Notes: generated by a model from the letters alone, not told the origin. A stretch of 64,000 bases of DNA from JAMXLO01 sp963794185 (GCA_963794185.1 CAWCDM010000023.1:62001-126000), one strand, 5' to 3'; numbered from the stretch's first letter, positions 19,165 to 28,985 are shown. Made by a program: numbers and translations.

Positions 19165-19947
19165 ATGGCGCGTCCCGCCGCGGTATGGGACCCGGTGCAG
19201 TATCTGCGCTTTGCCGATGAGCGCCTGCGCCCGGCGCTCGATCTGCTGGCGCGGGTGCCGCTTGCGGCGCCGGCGCGCGTGGTCGATCTGGGCTGCGGCG
19301 CCGGCAATGTCACCGCGATCCTGCGACAGCGCTTTCCCGCGGCCGATGTCGTTGGCGTGGACGGCTCCGCGGCGATGCTGGAGAAGGCGCGCGCCGCGAC
19401 ACCGGACTGCCGGTTCGAACAGGCGGATTTCTTTGCGTGGCAGCCGCCCGAGGCGCCCGATCTGATCTATTCGAATGCCGCGCTGCAATGGGTGGACGAG
19501 CACCCACTGCTGTTGCCACGCCTGCTGTCGTTTGTCGCACCCGGTGGCGTGCTGGCGATCCAGATGCCGGCGATGCACGACACGCCGATGCGCCAGGTGC
19601 CGTACCAGATCGCGGCGGCTGGGCCGTGGGCCGAGCGTCTGCGGGGTGTCGCGTCGGCGCCCGGAATTCTTTCGGCGATGGAGTATTGGGACATGCTGCG
19701 TCCGCATGCCGCTTCGCTCGACATGTGGCAGACCACCTACATGCACGCACTCTCGGGCGACAACGCGGTGCTGGAGTGGGCGTCCGGCAGCAGTTTGCGG
19801 CCTTTCCTGGACAGGCTGCCGAAGGAGCAGAAGGCGGCGTTCGGGCGGGCGTATGCCGAGGCCGTGCGGCCGCACTATCCGCGCCGCGTCGACGGCACGA
19901 CGCTGCTGCCGTTTCAGCGGATCTTCTTGGTGGCGCGGAAGGGGTGA
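19165..19947 (+). CDS. tam: Trans-aconitate 2-methyltransferase
   Basis: This 260-aa class I SAM-dependent methyltransferase resembles Tam, which methylates trans-aconitate, an inhibitor of the TCA cycle. The SAM-binding motif is VVDLGCGAGNVTA, with VGVDGSAAMLEKAR as motif II. Tam-type segments include WDPVQYLRFADERLRPALDL, IYSNAALQWVDEHP and IQMPAMHDTPM. AGGAGG 6 bp before ATG 19165 fixes the start over an upstream GTG. Confidence 0.9.
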   Translation: MARPAAVWDPVQYLRFADERLRPALDLLARVPLAAPARVVDLGCGAGNVTAILRQRFPAADVVGVDGSAAMLEKARAATPDCRFEQADFFAWQPPEAPDLIYSNAALQWVDEHPLLLPRLLSFVAPGGVLAIQMPAMHDTPMRQVPYQIAAAGPWAERLRGVASAPGILSAMEYWDMLRPHAASLDMWQTTYMHALSGDNAVLEWASGSSLRPFLDRLPKEQKAAFGRAYAEAVRPHYPRRVDGTTLLPFQRIFLVARKG

Positions 19948-20801
19948 TGCGGGGGCCGTGTCTGCAGGCGGATAGTTTTGGCAACGGTTGGATGCCTCTG
20001 GAACCGCTCAAAAGAATCCAGCGATCTGTTGCCGAAGGACAGCAGACATCCTGAATAGGCCGAAGCTTGCGACACGCATGAGCCGACAATATGCATCACG
20101 CTGGTTGGACTTGCCCTGGTTTCGTGGAGGGGTGAGAGCTTGGGATCAAGCTATAAAAAGGCGGGACCCAGTGTTCCTCCCCCTATCCGCGCTCGCGGCG
20201 GACGACTTTTTATGGCGGCGTGCTGACAACCTGATTTATATGACGGTCGCAGCTTCGTCATTTGCAACGGAGTGACGGGCAATCCAGGATTGAGACACTT
20301 TCCAACACACCTTTGGGCGTGCATCGTCAGTTGCGCGCCTTTTCTTTGCGTCGGCAGCGTGCAATCTCGTGACTGCGCCGGCGCCCCCGTCCTTGGGTTT
20401 ACGCATGAGGTTGCTGATCATAGTGTTCTTTGGGCTGGCGTCGGTCTGGCTCGCCGCCATCGCGGCCCTTGCGCTACTGCTCACCTCAGAGTTCCTGTAG
20501 GGGACCAATAGCAGCGCCGCTCCTCGACCGGTTCGCCATGCTTGCGACGCAGCGGGCGCGCTATCCCCGTGACCCGCACCAGTCAGTTGACGGCGTGGCG
20601 TCGGTGACGGCCGGACGATAGTGAACGGCGCGCACCGCGACGGTTGAAGGTGCGCGCCTCACGTTTCCGTCGCGGCACCTTTGCCATTGACCCGCACGAC
20701 CGACGCGCGGGAGCCCCAGAGAGCATCTTTGAAACTCATGCGGACTGTCGAAGATACCACCAGATCGCGTTGCTGTCAGAAAACCGGCCAAGGAGGAGAT
20801 G
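19948..20801. other. Long intergenic stretch, largely unexplained
   Basis: About 850 bp separate tam from the dienelactone hydrolase gene. Open frames of 60-95 codons occur on both strands, but none has a good ribosome-binding site, high-GC codon bias or a recognisable domain. The only item worth naming is a 31-codon membrane peptide frame at 20405-20500. Confidence 0.5.
20405..20500 (+). CDS. Possible 31-aa single-pass membrane peptide
   Basis: The frame reads MRLLIIVFFGLASVWLAAIA followed by ALALLLTSEFL and TAG. Apart from an Arg at position 2 it is almost wholly hydrophobic, as in small one-TM peptides. No clear ribosome-binding site precedes it and I know no homologue, so this is a weak call. 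Confidence 0.25.
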   Translation: MRLLIIVFFGLASVWLAAIAALALLLTSEFL

Positions 20802-21355
20802 ATGGCGAACATACCGGGTGCAGTAACCGATCCCCCTCGCGTAAAGGACGAGGAAATCCACTTCAAGTGTAGCGGTGACAGCATTCCGGGCTGTTTGACG
20901 CGGCCTGGCCAGCCAGGCAGCTATCCCGGCATCGTCGTGATCCATGAGGCTTTTGGGTTGGGTCGACCACATCCGCGACATCGCTCGCCGCTTCGCCAAT
21001 ATCGGCTACAACGCTCTGGCACCCGACCTTTACGCCCGTGCCGGTGGCCCCAAGGACCCAAGCGGCATCAACACGGTGTTGCCGGTCATGTTTGGCCTGC
21101 CTGCCAGGAAGGCGGTGCAGGACCTCGAAGCCGCCGCGGAACACCTGCGCGGGCTTGTCCGGCGCCACCTCGAAGATCGGCGCGATCGGCTTCTGTTCGG
21201 GCGGCCGGCACACGCTGCTATTTGCCTGCAGCAGCACGATCGATGCCGCGATCGATTGCTGGGGCGGCTTCATCCACCGCACCACCGCAGATGCCGCCAC
21301 CACGGCGACGCGACCGGCGCCGATCCTCGATCTCGTCCATAGCCTGCACTGCCCT

Positions 21356-21363
21356 CTGTTCGC
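21356..21363. repeat. Left 8-bp target-site duplication of IS66 copy 1
   Basis: CTGTTCGC here is repeated directly at 22852-22859, immediately after the right end of the element. Eight-base duplications are typical of IS66-family transposition. Confidence 0.92.
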
Positions 21364-22851
21364 GTATCTGCTCATCCCCGGTTCGCCGGAGCATTTGGGG
21401 GCGGTTTGGCGCTGAGCTGACCATCCACAAAGAAATGATTGACGCGGTCACGGGCAACTCGATTCAAGCTTCGGGTGCCCCAGCTTCCCGACTTCAGCCA
21501 ACTGAGCCACGCCGAGAAGGACGCGTTGATCCAAACGCTGTGGCAGCGGCTTGAGGCGGCCGAACAGCACATCGCGGAACTCAAAGCCAAGCTCGGCCAC
21601 CCGCCGAAGACACCCGGCAATTCCAGCCTGCCACCATCGAAGGGACAGAAGCCCAATCAAGCGGAGAAGACCAAGCGCAACGGGCCGCGCCAGGGCAGTC
21701 TGGGTCGTAAGGGTGGCGGCCGGCCACTGTCCATCGATCCCGATGAGACAGTGATTGCCAAGGCGGCGGCCTGTGTGCATTGCCACGCGGCGTTGGGTGA
21801 AGCGGACCAGGTGCTGCACGGTCGCTACGATAAGATAGAGCTTCCAGTGGTTCGCCCCGTGGTGACCCGCGTGGAACGGTATGCCGGGCACTGCCCGCGC
21901 TGTCGCGGCGTCACGCTGGCGCCGGTGCCCGAGGGCATGGAAGAAGGTTCGCCGTTCAGTGTGAACATCCTGGCGTTGGCGATCTACCTGCGCTTCAGCC
22001 ACGCGATCAGCTATCGTCGTCTGACACAGCTGTTCCTCCAACTGTTTGCCTTGCAGATCAGCGAGGGAGCGCTGGATGCGATGTTCCGCCGCGCCGCGCC
22101 ATGCTTCGACAATGAGGTGACGGCTATCCTCGCTCGGCTGCGCCGTTCTCGGATCATCTGCTCCGACGAGACCACCGTACAGGATCGACGGACGCACCCA
22201 CTGGAACTGGGTATTCCAGAACGATCAGGTGGTGATCCACGTGATCCGCAATAGCCGTGCGGCCAGTGTTGTCGCCGATGTATTGGCCGGCCATCGACCC
22301 AGCATCTGGGTGTCCGACCTCTACAGCGCCCAGCAGGGGCATGCCGATCTTTGGCAAGTCTGCCTGGCGCATCAATTGCGTGATTGCCAGTATGCGATCG
22401 AGGCGGGAGACGCGATCTTCGCGCCGCGCATGAAGATGCTGTTGCTGCGTGCCGTGGTGCTGGCGCGGCGGCGCAAGCAACTGGCCGAGAGCACACGACG
22501 AACCTATCAGTGCAGGTTGGATCGCGACCTGAACGCGATCATGGTGTTGGCACCCACCAACCGCCACGGCAAGCGACTACGCAAACGTTACGGCAAGGTG
22601 CGCAGCCACTTATTCACCTTCCTCGAACATCCTGACGTCCCGCCCGACAACAACGGTAGCGAGCGAGAATTGCGGCCCACCGCCACCTACCGCAAGGTCA
22701 CCGGCGGCTTCCGTTCGAGCTGGGGTGCCGACCTGTTCGCCACCATCAGATCCGTCGTCGGCACTGCGGCGCGACGCGGCATCAATGCACACCAAGCCAT
22801 TCTCGCCATTCTGCGCGGCGGATCAGTGCTCCAGGCGGGTTGAGCAGATAC
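21364..22851 (+). mobile_element. IS66-family insertion sequence, copy 1 (1488 bp)
   Basis: The ends are imperfect inverted repeats: GTATCTGCTCATCCC at the left and, read inward on the other strand, GTATCTGCTCAACCC at the right. It carries one transposase gene and no accessory tnpA/tnpB frames, like the single-ORF (ISBst12-like) IS66 subgroup. It is flanked by the 8-bp repeat CTGTTCGC and splits a dienelactone hydrolase gene. It matches copy 2 at 34013-35499 apart from an extra A at 22181 and at least two substitutions (A21456/G34105 and T21493/C34142). Confidence 0.93.
21439..22843 (+). CDS. IS66 family transposase (frameshifted copy)
   Basis: This is the same DDE transposase as in copy 2, but an extra A at 22181 (gtacAggatcg against gtacggatcg) shifts the frame just after the first catalytic Asp (ICSDETTV). 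The frame breaks into 21439-22254 and 22229-22843. Zinc-finger-like CVHC...CPRC, VSDLYSAQ and the DNNGSERELR motif are all still encoded. If the extra base is real this copy is inactive; if it is a sequencing error both copies are intact. Confidence 0.9.
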
Positions 22852-22859
22852 CTGTTCGC
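22852..22859. repeat. Right 8-bp target-site duplication of IS66 copy 1
   Basis: CTGTTCGC matches the left copy at 21356-21363 exactly. The interrupted hydrolase reading frame continues through it. Confidence 0.92.
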
Positions 22860-23077
22860 GGTGTTCGGCGGGGAAGACCGGAACCCGCCGGTGGCGATGG
22901 GGGCGGAACTGAAGAAGCGCGCCACGGCAGCGGTCAAGGACATGACGACCAATATCTACAGGGAAGCGTGCCGCGCATTCTTGGCCGGTTACCAGCCCAG
23001 TTATCGCGAGAAGCCGGCCTTTGAGGCGTGGACCGGCATCACGGACTATTTCGGCAGGCACCTGAAGTAGTGGGGAC

Positions 23078-24172
23078 CTAACCGCGCCTCACCTCGCGCC
23101 CGTCATCTGATGCCTGTCTGATGGCGTCGATCAAGCGGTGCAGGTCGACCGCAGTCTCGAAGGTCGGCTGGTCGCTCTTGCCGTCCCGGATGGCCTGAGC
23201 GAACAACGCGTACATTTGACCAACGTTGCGGGCTTCGCCTGAAGGCGTGCCGGGCGTGGCAATCGTCAACCGCTCCGGCACCGGCATCGGCGCGAGCTGG
23301 TTGTCTCGCTTTGCGCCATGAAGAAGAACTGTGCCCAACTGTGGCAAATCCTCGCCGGTTGCGGTCAACGTCCCTTCGCGACCATAGATTTCCATGCGAT
23401 AGCCACTGCCGGCGAACGGAATGGCGCCGATGTGAACCGACGCTACAGCGCCATTCGCCAGGCGGCCGCTGAGCAGCACGTTGTCGGGCGCAGTGACATC
23501 GAGCAGCGTCCCGGTGCCGGTATCGAGCCACTGCTTCGCCTGGGTCGCCACCACGGCGGACAGCCGACTGAAGTCACCGGCGACAAAGCGCATGGCGTCC
23601 ACCGTGTGGCCGGCAGCAATGGTCAAAGTGTTCGCGCCGAGTTCGGCGTCCCGCTGCCAGGTACGGTGTGATGGCCGGGACAGGACACCATCACGCAGCA
23701 GGCTGACGTGAACCGCCAGCACCTCGCCGACGAAGCCGGCTTCGACCTGCTGCTTCATGTGCACCAACGCAGGATTGACGCGGGCCTGCAGGCCGACCGC
23801 GGTGACGAGCCGGTTCGCCTTGGCCAGTGCCGCGAGTTCCACCGCTTCCGTTGTCGTCCGTCCAAGCGGCCATTCGCAATAGACGTGCTTGCCCGCCTCG
23901 AGCGCTGCCCTGGTCGTCGCGTAGTGAGATGGCACGCGCACAACGACGGCGACTGCGTCGATCTCCGGCGAGGCGATCATCGCGCGATAGTCGTCAAAGG
24001 CCAGGCGGGCACCGTAAGCCCGCCGCGCCGCCTCGGCACTGTCGGCTTTCGTGGTGCACACCGCAGTCAGCTCAACATCCGCACTGGCCTGCACCGCTGG
24101 CAGGTGCGAGCGCGCCGACCAGGTGCCCTTCACGCTGGCGCCGATCAGACCGAGTCGGATTTTGTCAGCCAT
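23078..24172 (-). CDS. Gfo/Idh/MocA family oxidoreductase
   Basis: This 364-aa NAD(P)-dependent oxidoreductase has the N-terminal Rossmann motif KIRLGLIGASVKG, the AGKHVYCEWPLGRTTTEA segment (EKP-like motif with W in place of K) and the C-terminal alpha/beta domain (GAIPFAGSGYRMEIYGREG). Members act on sugars, inositols and related polyols; this one's substrate is unknown. GGAGG precedes ATG 24172. It is the downstream gene of a minus-strand pair with the LLM oxidoreductase, about 40 bp apart. Confidence 0.9.
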   Translation of the reverse strand: MADKIRLGLIGASVKGTWSARSHLPAVQASADVELTAVCTTKADSAEAARRAYGARLAFDDYRAMIASPEIDAVAVVVRVPSHYATTRAALEAGKHVYCEWPLGRTTTEAVELAALAKANRLVTAVGLQARVNPALVHMKQQVEAGFVGEVLAVHVSLLRDGVLSRPSHRTWQRDAELGANTLTIAAGHTVDAMRFVAGDFSRLSAVVATQAKQWLDTGTGTLLDVTAPDNVLLSGRLANGAVASVHIGAIPFAGSGYRMEIYGREGTLTATGEDLPQLGTVLLHGAKRDNQLAPMPVPERLTIATPGTPSGEARNVGQMYALFAQAIRDGKSDQPTFETAVDLHRLIDAIRQASDDGREVRRG

Positions 24173-24211
24173 CGTTTTTCCTCCGCGAGCGAGTTCAACA
24201 GTGATCGGCAC

Positions 24212-25082
24212 TCAGTGGATCATCCTCACGAGCTGCCCGATCTCCGTCATGCGTTGATCGACCCGCTCGGGTCGCTGGCTTCCCAGGTTCACCACCAGAC
24301 GATCAACCCCAACCTCAGCGTATTCCTGCATCGCGTCGATCGGCATCGCGGCTGGTGGCGTAATGATGATTTCGAACTCCTTGCCGCGCTTTCGCCCCGC
24401 TTTCGTGAATGCCGCGTCGAGGTCGTTGAGCATCTCCTTGGTGGCAGCAGGGTCACGATTGAAACCGTACCAGCCGGCGCCGAAACGCACGGCCCGACGC
24501 AAGGCCGCATCGACATAGCCGCCGACGATGATCGGCACGTGCGGCTTCTGGATCGGCTTGGGATCCAGCCGGCACGTCTCGAGTTTCACCCACTTCCCCG
24601 TGAAGTCGACAGCAGGCTCGGTCCACAGCCGCCGCATGACCTCCAGGAACTCATCACAGCGCGCGCCGCGATCTTCCCAGCGATAGCCGCAGGCCTCGAC
24701 TTCCTCCTTGTTCCAGCCAACGCCGATGCCGAAGTCGATGCGACCATCCGTCAGCCAATCGAGCGTACACACCTCTTTGGCAGTGTAGATCGGGTTGCGC
24801 TGCGGCACGAGCGCGACACCGGTGCCAAGGCGCAGCTTGTTCGTTGCGGCCGCCAGGAACCCGAACGTAGCGACGACATCGAGCATCCCGCCGCCTGGTG
24901 GAACAGGGATGCGTCCATCTCTCGAGCCCGGATAGCCAAAGGTGTTCTTGTCGAACAGCGCGACGTGCTCGCCCATCCAGATCGAAATCAAGGCCGATGT
25001 CCTCCGCCTGTCGACCGAAGTCACGGATCATCTTCGGCGTGGCCAGCGGCGACATGAATGTGGCAAATACACCGATCTTCAT
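24212..25082 (-). CDS. LLM class flavin/F420-dependent oxidoreductase (one frameshift)
   Basis: This luciferase-like monooxygenase starts MKIGVFATFMSPLATPKMIR and, after removal of one extra base near 24988, continues DIGLISIWMGEHVALFD. Later hallmarks are LRLGTGVALVPQRNPI, GRIDFGIGVGWNKEEVEACG and PIIVGGYVDAALRRAVRFGAGW, typical of the TIGR03619-like Rv2161c/F420 subgroup. Repaired length is about 289 aa. AAGGAG precedes ATG 25082. Whether it uses FMN or F420 cannot be told. It is transcribed with the Gfo/Idh gene below. Confidence 0.88.
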
Positions 25083-25206
25083 GTTGGCACTCCTTGTCTC
25101 GATCACGCAGCCTGGCAGGGCCTGCGGCCGCAATGCAATTCCCCTACCGGGCTCGGCTTCAGTCTGCTGCACCGTCTGTCATCAGAGCGCGTTGAGCACT
25201 CCGACG

Positions 25207-25663
25207 CTATTCCCGGGCGCGGTCCAAAATGCTCCTCAGCGTCACGGCGCCGTCCAGTTCTGCCGCCGCGATGTGTCCGCCGTCTGAAATCCGCTTGCGC
25301 TGGGCTTCATCCCAGTGGCGGCCGTCGAAGAACCGAGTAGGCTTGAGAGCTGGTCCGTCGATATTGTCGAGGCATCTCGCGTTCACCGTGATCCTGTCCG
25401 GTTGGGAGCGTGGCACGTAAAAGGCATGCATGCCGCAATGCGTGCAAAAAGTGTGCTGCGCCACGCCGGTCTCGAATGTGTAGACGGTCAGAGCATCCTT
25501 GCCGCGCAGCAACTCGAAATCGGCAGGGAGAATCGGGAGGTGGAGAATCCCCTTCTTCGTACAAATGCTGCAGCTGCACTGCGACAGGAGGTCCAGGTCG
25601 ACCCGGGCGCGGAACCGGTCCTCGGCCGCAGTGGCAGCCACCTTCGCGGGTTTCAAGCATCAT
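25207..25663 (-). CDS. GFA family (glutathione-dependent formaldehyde-activating-like) protein, frameshifted
   Basis: This small zinc protein belongs to the GFA/CENP-V family. The N-terminal CHCG after MMLETREGG, then CSCSIC and FCTHCG, supply the two structural/catalytic zinc clusters. The last part reads NARCLDNIDG...FDGRHW. One extra base near 25615-25622 separates the N-terminal CHCG from the rest; repaired length is about 151 aa. GGGAG precedes ATG 25663. Most members are not true formaldehyde enzymes, so function is open. Confidence 0.85.
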
Positions 25664-25833
25664 TCAGCTCCCAATGATGATCCCAGGGTTGTGTCGCAAA
25701 TCTGACGATCGTCGTCCACTCCCCCACTCGGGGCGGTCATGCGTATACTCCCACCCCCGAAGACGGATAGCGTGGGTTGCCGAGGAACGGATTTCGGATA
25801 CCTTGGGCCAGTCAATACGAGGAGGAAATCGTC

Positions 25834-26208
25834 ATGAAGGTCGTCACGCTTCGAGACATACCAAATGTTCCAGTGGAAGGCGCAGATCGGATCGAAGGCT
25901 GGGCAGGGCCGGTTTCCCGGTCACGCCAGACCATCATTGAGCCCGGCGATTCCGTGAACTACAACTGCAGCGTGGTGAACTTCAGCCAGGGCTGCACAAC
26001 GGGTTGGCATACGCACTCCTGCGACCAGGTGCTGGTCGTGACGTCGGGCTCCGGCATGGTGGCAACGCAGCAAGAGCAGCATGAGATCAATGTGGGTGAT
26101 GTCGTGCATATCAAGGCCGGTGAACGCCATTGGCACGGCGCCAAGGCCGACACAACGATGGGACATATCACCATCACGGCCGTTGGCGGCCAAACCACCT
26201 GGGGATAG
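25834..26208 (+). CDS. Cupin domain protein
   Basis: This 124-aa single-domain cupin has motif 1 GWHTHSCDQVLVVTSGSG and motif 2 VGDVVHIKAGERHWHGA, whose His residues would bind a metal. Relatives include small dioxygenases, isomerases and carboxymuconolactone-type partners, so the reaction cannot be named. GAGGAGG precedes ATG 25834. It stands at the head of a plus-strand run of CoA-transferase and thiolase genes. Confidence 0.88.
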   Translation: MKVVTLRDIPNVPVEGADRIEGWAGPVSRSRQTIIEPGDSVNYNCSVVNFSQGCTTGWHTHSCDQVLVVTSGSGMVATQQEQHEINVGDVVHIKAGERHWHGAKADTTMGHITITAVGGQTTWG

Positions 26209-26400
26209 CCGGGATCGGTCGCTGTCATCTTTGCCGGAGATCATTGCTGAAACCACCCGGCGAATGCCGCGTCGGCTCAGGCTGGCGCGGCGATTTCCGT
26301 CGGTGGAGAGTTCCGGTTCCAGGGCAACAGTTCGCGCAGGCATCAGAAGGGACAATCCGCGATGCTGGCGATGGTATCGGTAATGCAGGAGAACGGCGCC

Positions 26401-27726
26401 ATGTCTCGACCGCGAGCGCTTGAAAACATTCGCGTGGTCGACTTCAGCTGGGTGCGGGCCGGACCATGGGCCACGCGCTGGCTGGGGACGCTCGGGGCCG
26501 AGATCATAAAAATCGAGTGGCCGGAGAACGAGCGCGGCAGGCTGCCGAGCACCACCACGCCGCAGAATCTCGAGGTCAATCTGAATACCTCGGGAAACTT
26601 CAACGACACGAACGTCAACAAGAAGAGCCTCAGTCTGAACGTACGCAGCGCCAAAGGCCTGGAGGTCGTGAAGCGGCTGATCGCCATTGCCGACATCGTG
26701 ATCGAGAACTTCAGCTCCCGCGTCCTGCAGAAGTGGGGCCTCGGCTATGAGACGCTGTGCCAAATCAAACCGGACATCGTCTATGTGTCCATGTCGGGCT
26801 ACGGCCACACCGGCCGCAATCACCATTACACCACGTTCGGCCCTGTGGCCCAGGCGGTTTCGGGACTCACCCATCTGTCCGGCCTGCCCGACAAACCGCC
26901 GGCTGGCTGGGGCTGGTCGTATATGGATGATACCGGCGGCATGTACGGGGCAATGTGTGCCCTCACCGGCCTTTACCATCGCAACATGACGGGCCGAGGC
27001 CAGCATATCGACCTTTCGCAGATGGTGTCGAGCGTTCCCCTCAATGGTTCGGCGCTGCTGGACTTCACGGTGAACGGGCGCGGGTCGCGACGGGCGGGGT
27101 TCCCTCCGGGCAACCGTGCGCACTGGCCCGGCACGCCTTTGGTCAACAACTACCGTGGGCCGACCGTTGCGCCCCATAACGCCTATCGCACGCTTCCTGG
27201 CGGATACAACGACTGGTGCGTGATCGTCTGCCACTCCGACGAGGAATGGCGCGGACTGGTACAGGTGATGGGCGCACCGTCGTGGGCCACCGCGGAACAA
27301 TTCGCCACGGTCGCGGGACGCGTGCAGCACCAGGAGGAACTGGACGAGCACATCGAAGCGTGGAGCATGACGCGGGAGAAATACGAGCTGACGGCGCGCT
27401 GCCAGGAAGCTGGTGTCCGCGCCCTTCCCGTACAAAGTGCCGAAGACCGGGTGGAGCATGATCCTCAGTTGCACCACCGGCAAATGTATCTGGCGATGGA
27501 GCATCCAGCGCTCGGACGACACAAGGTGCAGAACGCCCCGTTCAAACTCTCGGAAACGCCAGCGTCGAACCACCTGCCTGCGCCACTGATTGGTCAACAC
27601 ACCCGGGAGATCGTCGAGGGCTTGCTTGGCTACAGCCACGAAGAGCTTCGTGCGGGCTTCATCGACGGCACGTTCTGGCCCACAAGGCGGGCGCGCTTTC
27701 CCTACATGGAGGATATGCTCCAGTGA
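26401..27726 (+). CDS. CaiB/BaiF family CoA-transferase (first of a pair)
   Basis: This 441-aa class III CoA-transferase moves CoA between carboxylic acids. Family features are ALENIRVVDFSWVRAGPWAT, LGAEIIKIEWPE, NKKSLSLNVRSAKGLEV, IADIVIENFSSRVL and VYVSMSGYGHTG. Asp in MDDTGGMYGAM sits where the catalytic Asp lies in relatives. AGGAG precedes ATG 26401. Its stop overlaps the next CaiB gene by 4 bp (GTGA), suggesting the two form one heteromeric enzyme, as in some bile-acid and aromatic-acid CoA-transferases. Confidence 0.92.
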   Translation: MSRPRALENIRVVDFSWVRAGPWATRWLGTLGAEIIKIEWPENERGRLPSTTTPQNLEVNLNTSGNFNDTNVNKKSLSLNVRSAKGLEVVKRLIAIADIVIENFSSRVLQKWGLGYETLCQIKPDIVYVSMSGYGHTGRNHHYTTFGPVAQAVSGLTHLSGLPDKPPAGWGWSYMDDTGGMYGAMCALTGLYHRNMTGRGQHIDLSQMVSSVPLNGSALLDFTVNGRGSRRAGFPPGNRAHWPGTPLVNNYRGPTVAPHNAYRTLPGGYNDWCVIVCHSDEEWRGLVQVMGAPSWATAEQFATVAGRVQHQEELDEHIEAWSMTREKYELTARCQEAGVRALPVQSAEDRVEHDPQLHHRQMYLAMEHPALGRHKVQNAPFKLSETPASNHLPAPLIGQHTREIVEGLLGYSHEELRAGFIDGTFWPTRRARFPYMEDMLQ

Positions 27727-28985
27727 CGGAATCCGACACCCTGCCGGGCCCGCTGGCAGGCTTGAAAATCCTGGAGCTTGCGGATGAGAAGGGACAGTTC
27801 TGCGGCAAGCTGCTCGGCGACCTCGGGGCCGATGTGGTCAAGATCGAACCACCTGGTGGCGAGCGGAACCGCCACGTCGGGCCATTCCTCGACGACATCC
27901 CTCACCCGGAGCGCAGCCTGTCCTTTTGGTACTACAACACGTCCAAACGCGGCATTACCCTCGATCTGGAAACTGCGGACGGGCGCCGGCTATTCGGGCG
28001 CCTGGCGGCGACAGCAGACGTCATTCTGGAAACCTTCCGGCCGGGGTTCCTGGTGTCCCTGGGGCTCGATTATGAGTCGCTCCGCAAGCAGGACCCCCGG
28101 CTGGTCATGTGTTCGCTGACCCCGTTCGGCCAGACCGGTCCCTGGCGGGATTACCTCTCCAGCGACCTGCTCCACATGGCGGCGGGTGGCGAGATGGCAT
28201 CCTGCGGCTATGACGAGGCAGACGTGCCGAACGCGCCGCCCATCGCGCCTGGCGGCGGCAACGCCTGGCATATGGGCTGTCATTACGCCACCATGGCGAT
28301 CATGGCCGCTCTGGTCTACCGAACGGTGTCGGGGCAGGGGCAGTATATCGACGCGTCCATACATGAGGCGAGTGCGCTGACCACCGAGGCGGCAATCGCC
28401 AACTACATCTACCGGGGAGAGGTGCTGCGTCGTCAGACCGGCCGCCATCATGCCGTGGGTCCCACGCCGCGCACCCAGTTCCGCGCCAAGGACGGCACGT
28501 ATGTCTGCGCGCTGGTGGGGGGTCGGCTGACCCCCAGGTTCGTGCGGGAGCTGGCGGACCTCCTGGACAGCTACGGCATGGCTGGTGATCTCAAGGACCC
28601 CAAATACCAGGACCAGGCGGTCATCACGGCGAACACGGCGCACATCATCGATGATCTCGTCGCCAACTTCATTGCCAGCCTGCCGGCAGAGGAGGCTTAC
28701 CACGCTGCCCAAGAGCGCGGCTTCACCTGGGGAGCGGTCCGTGCCCCGGAGGCGCTGCTTGAGGACGCCCACCTGCATGATCGAGGTTTCTGGAAGCAGG
28801 TGGAGCACCCCGAGCTCGGCCGCAGCTTCGTTTATCCAGGCGAGGCGGCCATCTATAACGGCTCTCCCTGGCGGATCTCCAGACGGGCACCGCTTATCGG
28901 CGAGCACAACACGGAAATCTTCTGCGGTGAACTAGGACTGTCTCGCGGGGAGCTTGCAGTGCTGGCGGAAAGTCGTGCGATCTGA
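27723..28985 (+). CDS. CaiB/BaiF family CoA-transferase (second of a pair)
   Basis: This 420-aa class III CoA-transferase starts with GTG 27723 inside the stop of the preceding paralogue. Features are PLAGLKILELADEKGQFCGK, LGADVVKIEPPGGERNR, KRGITLDLETADGRRLF, ADVILETFRPGF and LTPFGQTGPWRDY. The stretch NAWHMGCHYATMAIMAAL replaces the usual catalytic Asp neighbourhood, so this may be the non-catalytic partner (inference). It is followed within 12 bp by the DUF35 gene. Confidence 0.92.
   Translation: MTESDTLPGPLAGLKILELADEKGQFCGKLLGDLGADVVKIEPPGGERNRHVGPFLDDIPHPERSLSFWYYNTSKRGITLDLETADGRRLFGRLAATADVILETFRPGFLVSLGLDYESLRKQDPRLVMCSLTPFGQTGPWRDYLSSDLLHMAAGGEMASCGYDEADVPNAPPIAPGGGNAWHMGCHYATMAIMAALVYRTVSGQGQYIDASIHEASALTTEAAIANYIYRGEVLRRQTGRHHAVGPTPRTQFRAKDGTYVCALVGGRLTPRFVRELADLLDSYGMAGDLKDPKYQDQAVITANTAHIIDDLVANFIASLPAEEAYHAAQERGFTWGAVRAPEALLEDAHLHDRGFWKQVEHPELGRSFVYPGEAAIYNGSPWRISRRAPLIGEHNTEIFCGELGLSRGELAVLAESRAI

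Larger units (their letters stand above)
20802..23070 (+). pseudogene. Dienelactone hydrolase family gene interrupted by an IS66-family element
   Basis: The 5' part (20802-21363) encodes an alpha/beta hydrolase of the dienelactone hydrolase family: IHFKCSGDSIPGCLTRP, YPGIVVIHEAFGL, and the nucleophile elbow IGAIGFCSGGRH with Cys. It stops at the IS. The 3' part resumes at 22852 (LFAVFGGEDRNPP) and ends DYFGRHLK at 23070. The 8-bp duplication CTGTTCGC on both sides proves insertion. The 5' half also has two extra bases (about 20958 and 21172). Where relatives have the catalytic His (AGHAF-like), this copy reads ACRAF. AGGAGG precedes ATG 20802. Such enzymes hydrolyse cyclic esters in aromatic catabolism; this copy should be inactive. 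Confidence 0.88.

Noticed and set aside
20236..20508. A 90-codon minus-strand frame in the tam-hydrolase gap
   Set aside because: There is no ribosome-binding site, no domain, and overlapping frames of similar size on the other strand.
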